Assembly: GCF_003351105.1 (NCBI RefSeq)
Contig: NZ_NKRG01000001.1
Coordinates: 372,001-436,000 of the forward strand
DNA from: Thermosipho africanus Ob7
GTDB lineage: Bacteria > Thermotogota > Thermotogae > Thermotogales > Fervidobacteriaceae
Direction of reading: 5' to 3'
Length of the DNA stretch: 64,000 nucleotides
A program made the position numbers and the translations under genes. Every line of letters begins with the position of its first letter. Positions within the stretch are counted from its first letter, which is position 1. The notes under the pieces are model-generated. The model ran no database searches. It had not been told where the DNA came from and saw only the letters and a list, made by a program, of their open reading frames with translations. Below, piece by piece: positions 56,745 through 64,000 of this stretch.

Positions 56745-58093
56745 TACAATTCAATCCTTTTTTCCTCAATGTTTATTTTATGGTCATCATAACCTGGTCT
56801 TCCCATAAGAGCATATGTTATTTTTTTACCAAGTTCAACGCCAGGTTGATCATAAGGATTTATATTAAACAATTCACCAGCAATTGCAGTTGCAAGTTCA
56901 TAATGCATAAAAAATTCACCAACATGTACCTCATCAATAACAGGGAATGTTATTTTTAATGATGGCTTACCATGTTCTAAAATTGCACTTTCAGTTCCAA
57001 GTTGTTCGTTATTTAACAATTCAGAGAGGTATTTTCCCTGTAAGTAAGAAAGAGCTTCTTCCTCATGAACATTTGGTATTTTAATATCTCTATTAAATTT
57101 TTCAGTTTTTAAGAAAGTAATAATTTTATCATCTGGACCTTCGTTATACAATTGGACCTGTGAATGCTGATCAACAGCTCCGAGTGCTTTAACAGGTGTT
57201 TGTCCTACATTAACTATATTTCCATCTTTATCAAGCTTTTTCCCAAGGCTTTCTGCCCATAGCTGCCTATACCAATCAGCAAGGTGATAGAGCCTATTTG
57301 AATAAGCCATCATAACGGAGATATTTCTTCCTTTATTGTAATATAAATAGTGTGTGATTGCTATTAAAGCTGCAGGATTTTCAAATAGTGGTTTTAAGAA
57401 CCTTGAATAGGCAATTTTTGCTCCATCATATAAGGCTTCTATGTTTATACCTGCTGCATATGCTGATAAAAGACCAACTGGTGTTAAAACACTGAAACGG
57501 CCGCCAACATTTTGTGGTATTTCTAAAGTTTTTATGTTTTCTTCATTAGCAATTTTTCTTAAAACTCCTTTTTCTGGATCGGTAGTAAAGATAAGATGTT
57601 TTTTTGGATCGAGACCATATGTTTCAATAATTCCACGAGCAATTAGATAATTTGACATTGCTTCAGCAGTACTTCCAGATTTTGAAATAACATTAAACAA
57701 TGTCTTTCTTATATCTATTGTATCTAAAATGGAAGCAACAAAATCCGGATCAACATTATCTATCACGAAAATTCTTAACTTTCTGTTTCTTTCTTCTTTA
57801 GAAAGAAAGTTCCAGTTAAGAGGTTTCAATGTATTTTGAAGAGCAATATTCCCTAAAGCTGAACCTCCAATACCAAGAACTACTAAATTATCAAACTGAA
57901 AAATAGTATCTTTTAAATCTAAAACAGAATCTATCCATTTTCTTGAAAAAATAGTTTCAACAAAACCAGGGCGGTTAGTATCTATTTCCTTTATGATTTG
58001 ATTTATTTTATTTTCGTATGATTTTACTTCATCAAGTGTAATATTATTGGGAACTTTATTGCTAAATAAATTTGTAAAATCAAATTTTAGCAT
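56744..58093 (-). CDS. pgi: Glucose-6-phosphate isomerase
   Basis: 449 residues, the size of the Thermotoga enzyme. It interconverts glucose 6-phosphate and fructose 6-phosphate. VVLGIGGSALGNIALQ, NVISKSGSTAEAMSNYL, NVGGRFSVLTPVGLLSA, QLWAESLGKK and HSQVQLYNEGP are family signatures, with the base Glu and the Lys near the end in VELGKKITYAL. ATG 58093 follows AGGGGTG. Ends one base into the next small gene. Confidence 0.97.
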   Translation of the reverse strand: MLKFDFTNLFSNKVPNNITLDEVKSYENKINQIIKEIDTNRPGFVETIFSRKWIDSVLDLKDTIFQFDNLVVLGIGGSALGNIALQNTLKPLNWNFLSKEERNRKLRIFVIDNVDPDFVASILDTIDIRKTLFNVISKSGSTAEAMSNYLIARGIIETYGLDPKKHLIFTTDPEKGVLRKIANEENIKTLEIPQNVGGRFSVLTPVGLLSAYAAGINIEALYDGAKIAYSRFLKPLFENPAALIAITHYLYYNKGRNISVMMAYSNRLYHLADWYRQLWAESLGKKLDKDGNIVNVGQTPVKALGAVDQHSQVQLYNEGPDDKIITFLKTEKFNRDIKIPNVHEEEALSYLQGKYLSELLNNEQLGTESAILEHGKPSLKITFPVIDEVHVGEFFMHYELATAIAGELFNINPYDQPGVELGKKITYALMGRPGYDDHKINIEEKRIEL

Positions 58094-58125
58094 TTTACAC
58101 ACCCCTTTATCTTTAACAATTTTAT

Positions 58126-58638
58126 TTAAAGGATTATTAATGATATAATATTTTCATCTTTTAATATATCTCTAGGGTTAAGATAACTAAGTTCAATTAA
58201 AAATGACATTGCAACTACTTCTCCACCAGCTTTTTCAACAAGTTTTTTTAATGCTTTTGCTGTACCACCTGTTGCAAGAACATCATCGAAAATTATAACT
58301 TTTTGTCCTTTATTTATGCTATCAACATGCATTTGAAGTTCTGCTTCTCCATATTCAAGGGTATATTTTTCAGATATTACTTCATATGGTAATTTTCCAG
58401 GTTTTCTTACAGGAATAAATCCTTTATTTAATTTGTAAGATAATGCACCACCAAAAATAAATCCACGAGCTTCTGGGGCAACTATTAAGTCAAAATCAAT
58501 TTCGGATAATTTTTCAGCGAGCATATCAATAGCATGTTTAAAAGCCTCTTTATCCTTGAGCAATGGTGTAATATCTCTAAATATAATTCCTTTTTCTGGA
58601 AAATCAGGAATATCTCTGATAAAAGTTCTTAAATCCAC
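58126..58638 (-). CDS. apt: Adenine phosphoribosyltransferase
   Basis: 170 residues. Adenine salvage to AMP with PRPP. DLRTFIRDIPDFPEKGI at the start, APEARGFIFGG, the loop RKPGKLPYEVISEKY and the PRPP site IIFDDVLATGGTAKAL. GTG 58638 is preferred because GGAGGTG lies seven bases upstream and gives the normal family start; a frame five codons longer exists. Confidence 0.95.
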   Translation of the reverse strand: MDLRTFIRDIPDFPEKGIIFRDITPLLKDKEAFKHAIDMLAEKLSEIDFDLIVAPEARGFIFGGALSYKLNKGFIPVRKPGKLPYEVISEKYTLEYGEAELQMHVDSINKGQKVIIFDDVLATGGTAKALKKLVEKAGGEVVAMSFLIELSYLNPRDILKDENIISLIIL

Positions 58639-58658
58639 AACAGGCACCTCCAAATTTT

Positions 58659-60266
58659 TTATTTTACACCCAATCCAACTGGTATACCACGTTGAATAGT
58701 ACCATCTTGATTTACAACTTCGTCCTGTATTACCATAGCACTTGATCCACCACCATCTAGCATCATAGCATAAAAATATCCTTTTTCAAGTAAAAATTCT
58801 GTTGCTATATCATAATTCATTCCAGGTGAATCATTATATCCTTCAATTACAATAAAATCAACTTTACCTTCCTTTGTAATTGCAATAATAGTTCTACTGG
58901 TCTTTGATAGTGCAAGACCATTACCATATCTCAATTTTTCTTCGTCACTGTCTATTAATTTTTTCCCATTTTCGATTAGCAAAGGGCCGGCACCTATTGC
59001 ATGCTTAATAGGGAATGGAAAATCAGAATTAATTGTTAAATTCACCTTTGAACCCACTTCTATATTTTTAAGATATTTATCGTACTTTTTTGTTATTAAA
59101 AGAACCATCGAGTCTTTTGGGACTTTTTCAACGTATTCTTTTGAAATTATTTGATTGTTGGATATTACAAAATAATTTTTATCGTCATCTTTAGGAATTT
59201 TTAATGCATATTCATCTGTATATAGCAAAACTTCACCCTTTGCATTTGTATTTACACCCTTTACGAGAAATAGAAGATCATCAAGATAAATATTTACCTC
59301 TAAGTTAATTCTTTTTATAAATACTTCGTTTGAATATGTTACTATAAATACAGGCCTCAATCCGTATTTGTCCGATAAAAGTTTACCATCTTTTATAACT
59401 AAGTCAATTGGTATATTAGTAGATGGATCAAAATAGTTTGCATTTATACCTGCAATGCAATTATTGTTTTTAAGCATTTCTCTCAAGTCTTGTCTGGTGC
59501 CTATGCCATTGCTTGAAATGATTGGAAGTATTTCTACTTTTTTTGGATCTATGTGTAGATAATTTATTAAATATTTTTTTTCATTAAAAACTTCAATTTT
59601 TCTTTCCCATTCAAGTCCATCCTTTAACGTTTTTCTATCTTCTTCAGTAAAATTAAGAACAATTTTGACAATATTTTTTTGAAAAGAAATAATTGGTACA
59701 GGTTTAAGCCTATTGTTTAAAATGAAAAATAAGAATGAATTTTCATTTTTTTGAAAACTAACATTACCTATTATCACAGGATTACCATTAATCGGTTTTA
59801 ATTCTATTGTCAAATCTCTGTTGTCAACCAATAGATTAATAAACTCTTTTGTTATTTCTTTAGAAAAGAAAAATGTTAGATTATTATCTTTAAATTCGAC
59901 ACTTTTTAGTAATGGTAAAGTATCATAATATATAAAGAGATTGTCCTTTTTAATAACCGAAAGATTTAGATATTCTTTTAAGAAGTCAATATTTAAATAA
60001 AGTTCGTTATTTTCTATCTTAAAAGCATTTTTATACTCACCATCAAAATTTATGGTAAATGTACCATCTTTTCCAATAAAAAGATCATCATTAAATACCA
60101 TAAAGATTTTTTCATTTTTAACATATTTAAATCCAATATCTTTTAAAATTTTTTCATCAATCCATTTGTCGGGGAAAAAATAAGCTTTGTTTTGAAACAA
60201 CAAGGAATTAGCGAAAAATAGCCCGCTAAAAATAAAAATTTGAAGAATAAGAATTAACTTTTTCAA
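58659..60266 (-). CDS. Secreted phosphodiester glycosidase (NAGPA domain) protein
   Basis: 535 residues. A signal peptide (KKLILILQIFIFSGLFFA), a long N-terminal part of about 240 residues rich in beta structure and resembling copper-amine-oxidase-N-like or AMIN-type repeats, and a C-terminal NAGPA domain from about residue 255: NGIGTRQDLREMLK, GINANYFDPSTNIPIDLVI, AIGAGPLLIENGK, and MLDGGGSSAMV. The family removes N-acetylglucosamine from phosphodiesters, and in bacteria is linked to envelope or wall-teichoic-like polymers. It lies between apt and deoA with gaps of 20 and 9 bases. Confidence 0.8.
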   Translation of the reverse strand: MKKLILILQIFIFSGLFFANSLLFQNKAYFFPDKWIDEKILKDIGFKYVKNEKIFMVFNDDLFIGKDGTFTINFDGEYKNAFKIENNELYLNIDFLKEYLNLSVIKKDNLFIYYDTLPLLKSVEFKDNNLTFFFSKEITKEFINLLVDNRDLTIELKPINGNPVIIGNVSFQKNENSFLFFILNNRLKPVPIISFQKNIVKIVLNFTEEDRKTLKDGLEWERKIEVFNEKKYLINYLHIDPKKVEILPIISSNGIGTRQDLREMLKNNNCIAGINANYFDPSTNIPIDLVIKDGKLLSDKYGLRPVFIVTYSNEVFIKRINLEVNIYLDDLLFLVKGVNTNAKGEVLLYTDEYALKIPKDDDKNYFVISNNQIISKEYVEKVPKDSMVLLITKKYDKYLKNIEVGSKVNLTINSDFPFPIKHAIGAGPLLIENGKKLIDSDEEKLRYGNGLALSKTSRTIIAITKEGKVDFIVIEGYNDSPGMNYDIATEFLLEKGYFYAMMLDGGGSSAMVIQDEVVNQDGTIQRGIPVGLGVK

Positions 60267-60275
60267 AGAGACACC

Positions 60276-61580
60276 TCACTTTACTATGTCTAAAATAATT
60301 TCCAAAGGATTTGTTTTTGTAGAAGATATATTGTAAGCTTGTTTGAGTAAGTTCATAGCTTCATCAATATTACTTTTTTCACTTACATAAAGCCTTACCA
60401 GTGTATCTCCATTTTTTACTTTGTCGCCAATTTTTTTCAAGAATTCTAATCCAACAGAATGATCAATATTATCTTCTTTTTTGACTCTACCCGCACCTAA
60501 GTAATTACAGGCAATTCCAACTTTTTCAGTATCAATGCTTGAAATATATCCATCCTCGGATGCTTTGAATTCAACTATTTTATTGGAGATCGGTAATATC
60601 TTTTCAGGAGATTCTACAACCATTTCATTTCCTTCTTGTGCTTTAACAAACTCTCTAAATTTTTCAAGTGCTTTGCCCGTTTCTAGAGCTTCTTTAGAAA
60701 GCTCAAAACATTTTTCATATGATCCAAGGCCAGCTAAATGGCACATCCAGGCAGAAAGTGTTAAGCAAAGAGTTCTAAATTTTTCATCACCTTGCCCTTT
60801 TAAAGTATTAATTGCTTCTAATACTTCAAGAGAATTCCCTGCAAAGGTTCCGAGTGGTTCATCCATATTTGTTAAAACTGCAACAGCAGTTTTGTTATGA
60901 GATTTTGCTATTTCGACCATTGCGCTTGCAAGTTCTTTTGCCGAACTAATGTCCTTCATAAAAGCTCCACTACCTACTTTTACGTCTAAAACAAAGGCAT
61001 CAGCACCCCCCGCAAGTTTTTTGCTCATAATACTTGATGCGATCAACGATATTTCATCGACAGTTGCAGTAGCGTCACGCAGAGCATATATTTTCTTATC
61101 TGCAGGTGCTAAATTTGCAGTTTGTCCTACAACCGCAATTTTATATTTATTTACATTTTCAAAGAATTTTTCAAGACTTAATGAAGTTTTAAAACCTGGA
61201 ATTGATTCTAGTTTGTCAATGGTTCCACCTGTGTGACCTAACGCTCTCCCTGACATTTTTGCAACAGGAATTCCTAACGATGCTACAATCGGTGCAACAA
61301 CCAATGTTGTTTTATCACCAACACCACCAGTTGAATGTTTGTCAACTTTAACTCCCTTTATTGGAGAAAGATCAAGCATATCACCGGATTTTGCCATTAT
61401 CTCAGTAAAAATAGCTCTTTCGTCTTTGTCAAGATGTCTAAAGTATATTGCCATTAAAAAAGCTGACATTTGATAATCCGGAATTTCCCCATTTACATAA
61501 CCCATTATCATATATTCAATTTCTTCTTTTGTTAATTTACCACCATTACGTTTTTTTAAAATTACATCATACGGTCTCAT
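60276..61580 (-). CDS. Pyrimidine-nucleoside (thymidine) phosphorylase
   Basis: 434 residues. It splits thymidine, uridine and deoxyuridine with phosphate. VDKHSTGGVGDKTTLV is the phosphate and family signature, with SGRALGHTGGTIDKLESI-like region, YALRDATATVDEI and the C-terminal domain EDGYISSID. The sequence supports the Pdp/DeoA group without separating the two. Its ATG overlaps the kinase gene end by 14 bases, so it sits in the operon behind the two-component pair. Confidence 0.92.
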   Translation of the reverse strand: MRPYDVILKKRNGGKLTKEEIEYMIMGYVNGEIPDYQMSAFLMAIYFRHLDKDERAIFTEIMAKSGDMLDLSPIKGVKVDKHSTGGVGDKTTLVVAPIVASLGIPVAKMSGRALGHTGGTIDKLESIPGFKTSLSLEKFFENVNKYKIAVVGQTANLAPADKKIYALRDATATVDEISLIASSIMSKKLAGGADAFVLDVKVGSGAFMKDISSAKELASAMVEIAKSHNKTAVAVLTNMDEPLGTFAGNSLEVLEAINTLKGQGDEKFRTLCLTLSAWMCHLAGLGSYEKCFELSKEALETGKALEKFREFVKAQEGNEMVVESPEKILPISNKIVEFKASEDGYISSIDTEKVGIACNYLGAGRVKKEDNIDHSVGLEFLKKIGDKVKNGDTLVRLYVSEKSNIDEAMNLLKQAYNISSTKTNPLEIILDIVK

Positions 61581-62841
61581 TGTTATCTTCCTCCCTGTTG
61601 ATTGGTAGTGTGACTACAAATTTTGTTCCAACACCTTCTTTACTTGTAAATTCAATGACTCCATTGTGTTTTTCAACTATTGTTTTAACGATTGAAAGTC
61701 CTAAACCTGTTCCACCCATTTTTCTACTCCTTGCTTTGTCAACTCTATAAAATCTTTCAAATAATTTCTTTTGAGCTTTTTCGGGAATACCAACACCTGT
61801 ATCTTTCACTACCAATTTAATAGAGTTATTTTCTTTCCAAGCTTCAACAGTAACTTTCTTTTTGCCTTTTTCTTTTAATGAAGTATATTTGATTGCATTA
61901 TCAACTAAATTTAATGTCATTTGAGTTAACCTGTCCTTGTCACCAACTAAATATAACTCGTCAGGATAAACAAATTCAACTTCTACTTGATAATCTTTTG
62001 CAAGCGGCTCAATTATATTTCTAACATGTTCTAAAACTTCGGTAAAATTTATTTTTTCGAAAACAAATTGTGTGTTTCCTGATTCAAGTTTTTCTAGATC
62101 TAAAAGATCGTTTATAAGCCTGGTCATTCTTGCAGCCTCAGATTCTATAATTGATAGGAACTTTCTGATTAATTCTTTATCTTCGAGATCATCTTCAAGT
62201 AAAGCTTCAGCATAACCATGTATAGAAGTAAGAGGTGTTCTAAGCTCATGTGATACATTGGATATGAATTCTTTTCTAACATTTTCAAGTACGCGTTCTT
62301 GTGTTACATCATGCAATACTATAATAAACCTTTCATTATTTTGTTCTAAGGTAACAGGTACAATTTTCACTTCATAATATTTTTTTTCACCATTAACAAA
62401 TATGTTTATTTCTCCAGAAGTTAAGCTTTTATTATTAATGGTTTCATCAAACATTTGATTGACATAATAATCTTCAAAAACTTCATAAACTTTCCTTTCT
62501 TCAATCCCGGGTCTAGTAATTTTACGTGCTTCATTATTGGCGAAAGTAATAGTTCCATCCTTTTTAGTAATTATAATAGGATCAACTATGTTATTGAGTA
62601 TGGTTAAATGGTTTTTTAAAGATAATTCAAGGTCATAATTTTCTTCCTCAAGTTTTGTAATTTTTTTTCTTATTTTTTCTGCAATATAAAGAGGAGGAGA
62701 ATCTTTTTCCTCCTCTATTAACTGTGCTAATTTATTTAAAGCTTCTCTGTAAATTTTCATTTTTGATAATTTTTTTCTAAAATAGGCAATTATTATTAAT
62801 AAGATTATTGTTATAAGTATTGTTGAAACTTCAAGAAACAT
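61567..62841 (-). CDS. Sensor histidine kinase, PhoR-like with PAS domain
   Basis: 424 residues. One N-terminal membrane helix (residues 3-20) with no external domain, a short coiled coil, a PAS domain at about 80-180 (DPIIITKKDGTITFANNEA), HisKA with His198 in FISNVSHELRTPLTSIHGY, and HATPase_c with LVDNAIKYT and GTGLGLSIVKTIVEKHNG. The PAS probably senses a cytoplasmic signal. GAAGAATAATGAC upstream is not a strong ribosome site, but it starts four bases after the regulator gene. Confidence 0.93.
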   Translation of the reverse strand: MFLEVSTILITIILLIIIAYFRKKLSKMKIYREALNKLAQLIEEEKDSPPLYIAEKIRKKITKLEEENYDLELSLKNHLTILNNIVDPIIITKKDGTITFANNEARKITRPGIEERKVYEVFEDYYVNQMFDETINNKSLTSGEINIFVNGEKKYYEVKIVPVTLEQNNERFIIVLHDVTQERVLENVRKEFISNVSHELRTPLTSIHGYAEALLEDDLEDKELIRKFLSIIESEAARMTRLINDLLDLEKLESGNTQFVFEKINFTEVLEHVRNIIEPLAKDYQVEVEFVYPDELYLVGDKDRLTQMTLNLVDNAIKYTSLKEKGKKKVTVEAWKENNSIKLVVKDTGVGIPEKAQKKLFERFYRVDKARSRKMGGTGLGLSIVKTIVEKHNGVIEFTSKEGVGTKFVVTLPINREEDNNETV

Positions 62842-62845
62842 GTCA

Positions 62846-63565
62846 TTATTCTTCCTTTCCAGGATCTCTAAACTTGTACCCTTTCCCTCTAACAGTTACA
62901 ATATATTTTGGATTAGAAGGATCTTCTTCTATTTTTGTTCTAAGTCTTCTTATATGTACATCAACTGTTCTTGTATCGCCAAAGTAGTCATAACCCCATA
63001 ATTTATCGAGTAGTACATTTCTTGAGAAAACTTTACCCTCATTTTCAGCTAAAAATCTTAAAAGATCGAATTCAAGAGGAGTAAGGTTTACTTTTTTACC
63101 TTTAATTTTAACTTCATATTTGTCCACATCTATTTCGAGATCTTTGGCAACAATTTTTTTAGGTTTTTCTTCTTTAACTTGAGTAGAAAGTTGCATTCTT
63201 CTAAAGACTGCTTTTATACGGGCGAGTAATTCTCTTATACTAAATGGTTTAGTTATATAATCATCTGCGCCAAGTTCCAAACCTAATACTTTGTCGAATT
63301 CTTCACCTTTAGCACTTAGAAAAATTACAGGTGTAGATTTATATTTTTCTTGACTTCTAATATTTCTGACAAATTCAAATCCATCCATTCCAGGTAACAT
63401 AATATCAACTAAAAACATATCAATTTCTTTGTCTTTTATTTCTTCTAAAGCTTTTTCGGCATCTTCAACAGGAACAACCTCATATCCTTCTTTTTCAAGT
63501 GTAAAGCTAATAAGTTCTAATATCTCAGGCTGATCATCAATAACCATGATCCTTCTCTTTCCCAT
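62846..63565 (-). CDS. Response regulator, OmpR/PhoB family
   Basis: 239 residues. Receiver with Asp54 in FLVDIMLPGMDGF, the acidic pair MVIDDQPE and LSAKGEE lysine, then a winged helix (LTPLEFDLLRFLAENEGKVF, RTVDVHIRRLRTKIEEDPSNP). Pair for the kinase next to it, as in the DrrA/HpkA and PhoB/PhoR groups. GGAGG lies before ATG 63565. It is the first gene of the minus-strand operon that runs on to coaE, so it may also control these metabolic genes. Confidence 0.95.
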   Translation of the reverse strand: MGKRRIMVIDDQPEILELISFTLEKEGYEVVPVEDAEKALEEIKDKEIDMFLVDIMLPGMDGFEFVRNIRSQEKYKSTPVIFLSAKGEEFDKVLGLELGADDYITKPFSIRELLARIKAVFRRMQLSTQVKEEKPKKIVAKDLEIDVDKYEVKIKGKKVNLTPLEFDLLRFLAENEGKVFSRNVLLDKLWGYDYFGDTRTVDVHIRRLRTKIEEDPSNPKYIVTVRGKGYKFRDPGKEE

Positions 63566-63613
63566 AAAATTAACCTCCTCTCGATTTTAAATGTTAACTG
63601 ATATCTTCTTGAA

Positions 63614-63683
63614 ACATTATATCATATTTTTTAACAAATTGGAAATACTTTTGCATGTTTTTGGAACAAAAAAATGTTATAAT
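63614..63683. promoter_or_regulatory. Divergent promoter region between the regulator and pyrophosphatase genes
   Basis: On the minus strand TATAAT (rc of ATTATA at 63617-63622) lies about 50 bases ahead of the regulator; on the plus strand TATAAT at 63678-63683 leads to the short frame and the pyrophosphatase. Their -35 regions are weak. Confidence 0.4.
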
Positions 63684-63708
63684 TCTGTTAACAAAAGGTG
63701 ATAATAAA

Positions 63709-63771
63709 ATGTTTAAAGAACTTTTACATTATAAATTTAAGTTAGAATTTTCACAAAAATTGAGGGGGTGA
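63709..63771 (+). CDS. 20-residue open frame ahead of the pyrophosphatase gene
   Basis: ATG 63709 with AAAGGTG nine bases upstream, reading MFKELLHYKFKLEFSQKLRG and ending at TGA 63769-63771. Its stop region holds the GAGGGGGTG used by the next gene. It may be a leader peptide or chance; nothing else supports it. Confidence 0.25.
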   Translation: MFKELLHYKFKLEFSQKLRG

Positions 63772-63775
63772 TGAT

Positions 63776-64000
63776 ATGTTTATATATTTATTATTACCTA
63801 TTGTCGGTGTATTTCTTGCTTTGTTAAACTTTTGGAGTGTAACAAAAAAGCCAGAAGGTACTAAGGAAATGATAGAAATAGCAAAAGCTATTAGAGAAGG
63901 TGCTGATGCATTTATTTCTCATGAATACAAAGTTGTTTTTAAAATATCTCTTCCAATTGCAATAATCCTTGGATTATTGACTGAATGGTATGTTTCAGTT
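63776..64000 (+). CDS. hppA: Membrane-bound proton/sodium pyrophosphatase, 5' part
   Basis: The first 75 codons; the rest lies beyond the window. A first membrane helix (YLLLPIVGVFLALLNFW), then TKKPEGTKEMIEIAKAI and REGADAFISHEYKVVFKI, and the start of a second helix. The KPEGT and GADAF segments match the N-terminus of membrane pyrophosphatases of Thermotoga, which are potassium-dependent sodium pumps. Which ion this one moves cannot be read here. ATG 63776 follows GAGGGGGTG. Confidence 0.88.
   Translation, partial: MFIYLLLPIVGVFLALLNFWSVTKKPEGTKEMIEIAKAIREGADAFISHEYKVVFKISLPIAIILGLLTEWYVSV

Noticed and set aside
1-64000. CRISPR arrays, insertion sequences, prophage or integrase genes
   Set aside because: No regularly spaced repeats, transposase or phage genes were found on either strand.

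Overview
The window is AT-rich bacterial chromosome (by eye about 30% GC) from a thermophilic Thermotogota member, most probably Thermosipho or a close relative. The basis is the gene repertoire: an asd-dapF-dapA-dapB-dapH-lysC lysine operon behind a lysine riboswitch very like the Thermotoga maritima asd riboswitch, split GcvPA/GcvPB, a short Mfd, a membrane pyrophosphatase beginning with a Thermotoga-like N-terminus, and lipobox-free family 5 solute-binding proteins. Starts at TTG and GTG are frequent, and many genes overlap by ATGA or TTGA.

Layout. 1-4660 (+): SAM hydroxide adenosyltransferase (3' part), an ABC ATPase, DNA polymerase III delta', the beta subunit of a sodium-pumping decarboxylase (5' end frameshifted), and the delta and alpha subunits of a 2-oxoacid:ferredoxin oxidoreductase. 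4728-20241 (-): urocanase, M20 peptidase, Nudix hydrolase, beta-propeller protein, RlmI-type methyltransferase, Fe-alcohol dehydrogenase, glycine cleavage P2/P1/T, nicotinate phosphoribosyltransferase, Lnt and a DegT aminotransferase. 20482-27718 (-): lysine biosynthesis with its riboswitch, ending in an SGNH hydrolase. 27757-30936 (-): a cobalamin riboswitch followed by broken sucC and sucD and an intact AspT/SucE1-like transporter. 31028-31660 (-): queuosine-precursor transporter family. 31865-43299 (+): a diiron oxygen-sensor-like protein with a soluble chemoreceptor, infB, a biotin-dependent carboxyltransferase, an AcpS-FolK fusion, a class II aldolase, methylmalonyl-CoA mutase large subunit, PdxST and DisA. 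43314-48269 (-): ferritin-like protein, Mfd, TmcAL, a membrane protein and tRNA-Val(CAC). 48347-55978 (+): a degenerate S41-like protein, a solute-binding protein, RqcH, UvrB and a diguanylate cyclase. 55993-63565 (-): CoaE, a 71-residue protein, Pgi, Apt, a phosphodiester glycosidase-like protein, pyrimidine-nucleoside phosphorylase and a PhoR/PhoB-type two-component pair. The window ends in the start of a membrane pyrophosphatase (+).

The most interesting signal is a set of scattered pieces that fit one pathway. A B12 riboswitch precedes succinyl-CoA synthetase genes and a transporter of the family that includes the succinate exporter SucE1. The same window holds a B12-dependent methylmalonyl-CoA mutase subunit, a carboxyltransferase and a sodium-pumping decarboxylase beta subunit. 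My inference is a cobalamin-controlled choice between excreting succinate (B12 low) and converting succinyl-CoA to propionyl-CoA (B12 present). In this genome sucC and sucD are frameshifted and partly deleted, while the riboswitch, its terminator and the transporter look intact. Other notable points are a possible -1 slippery site in oadB, in-frame DUF2007-GcvT and AcpS-FolK fusions, and ferredoxin oxidoreductase alpha/delta genes without beta/gamma.
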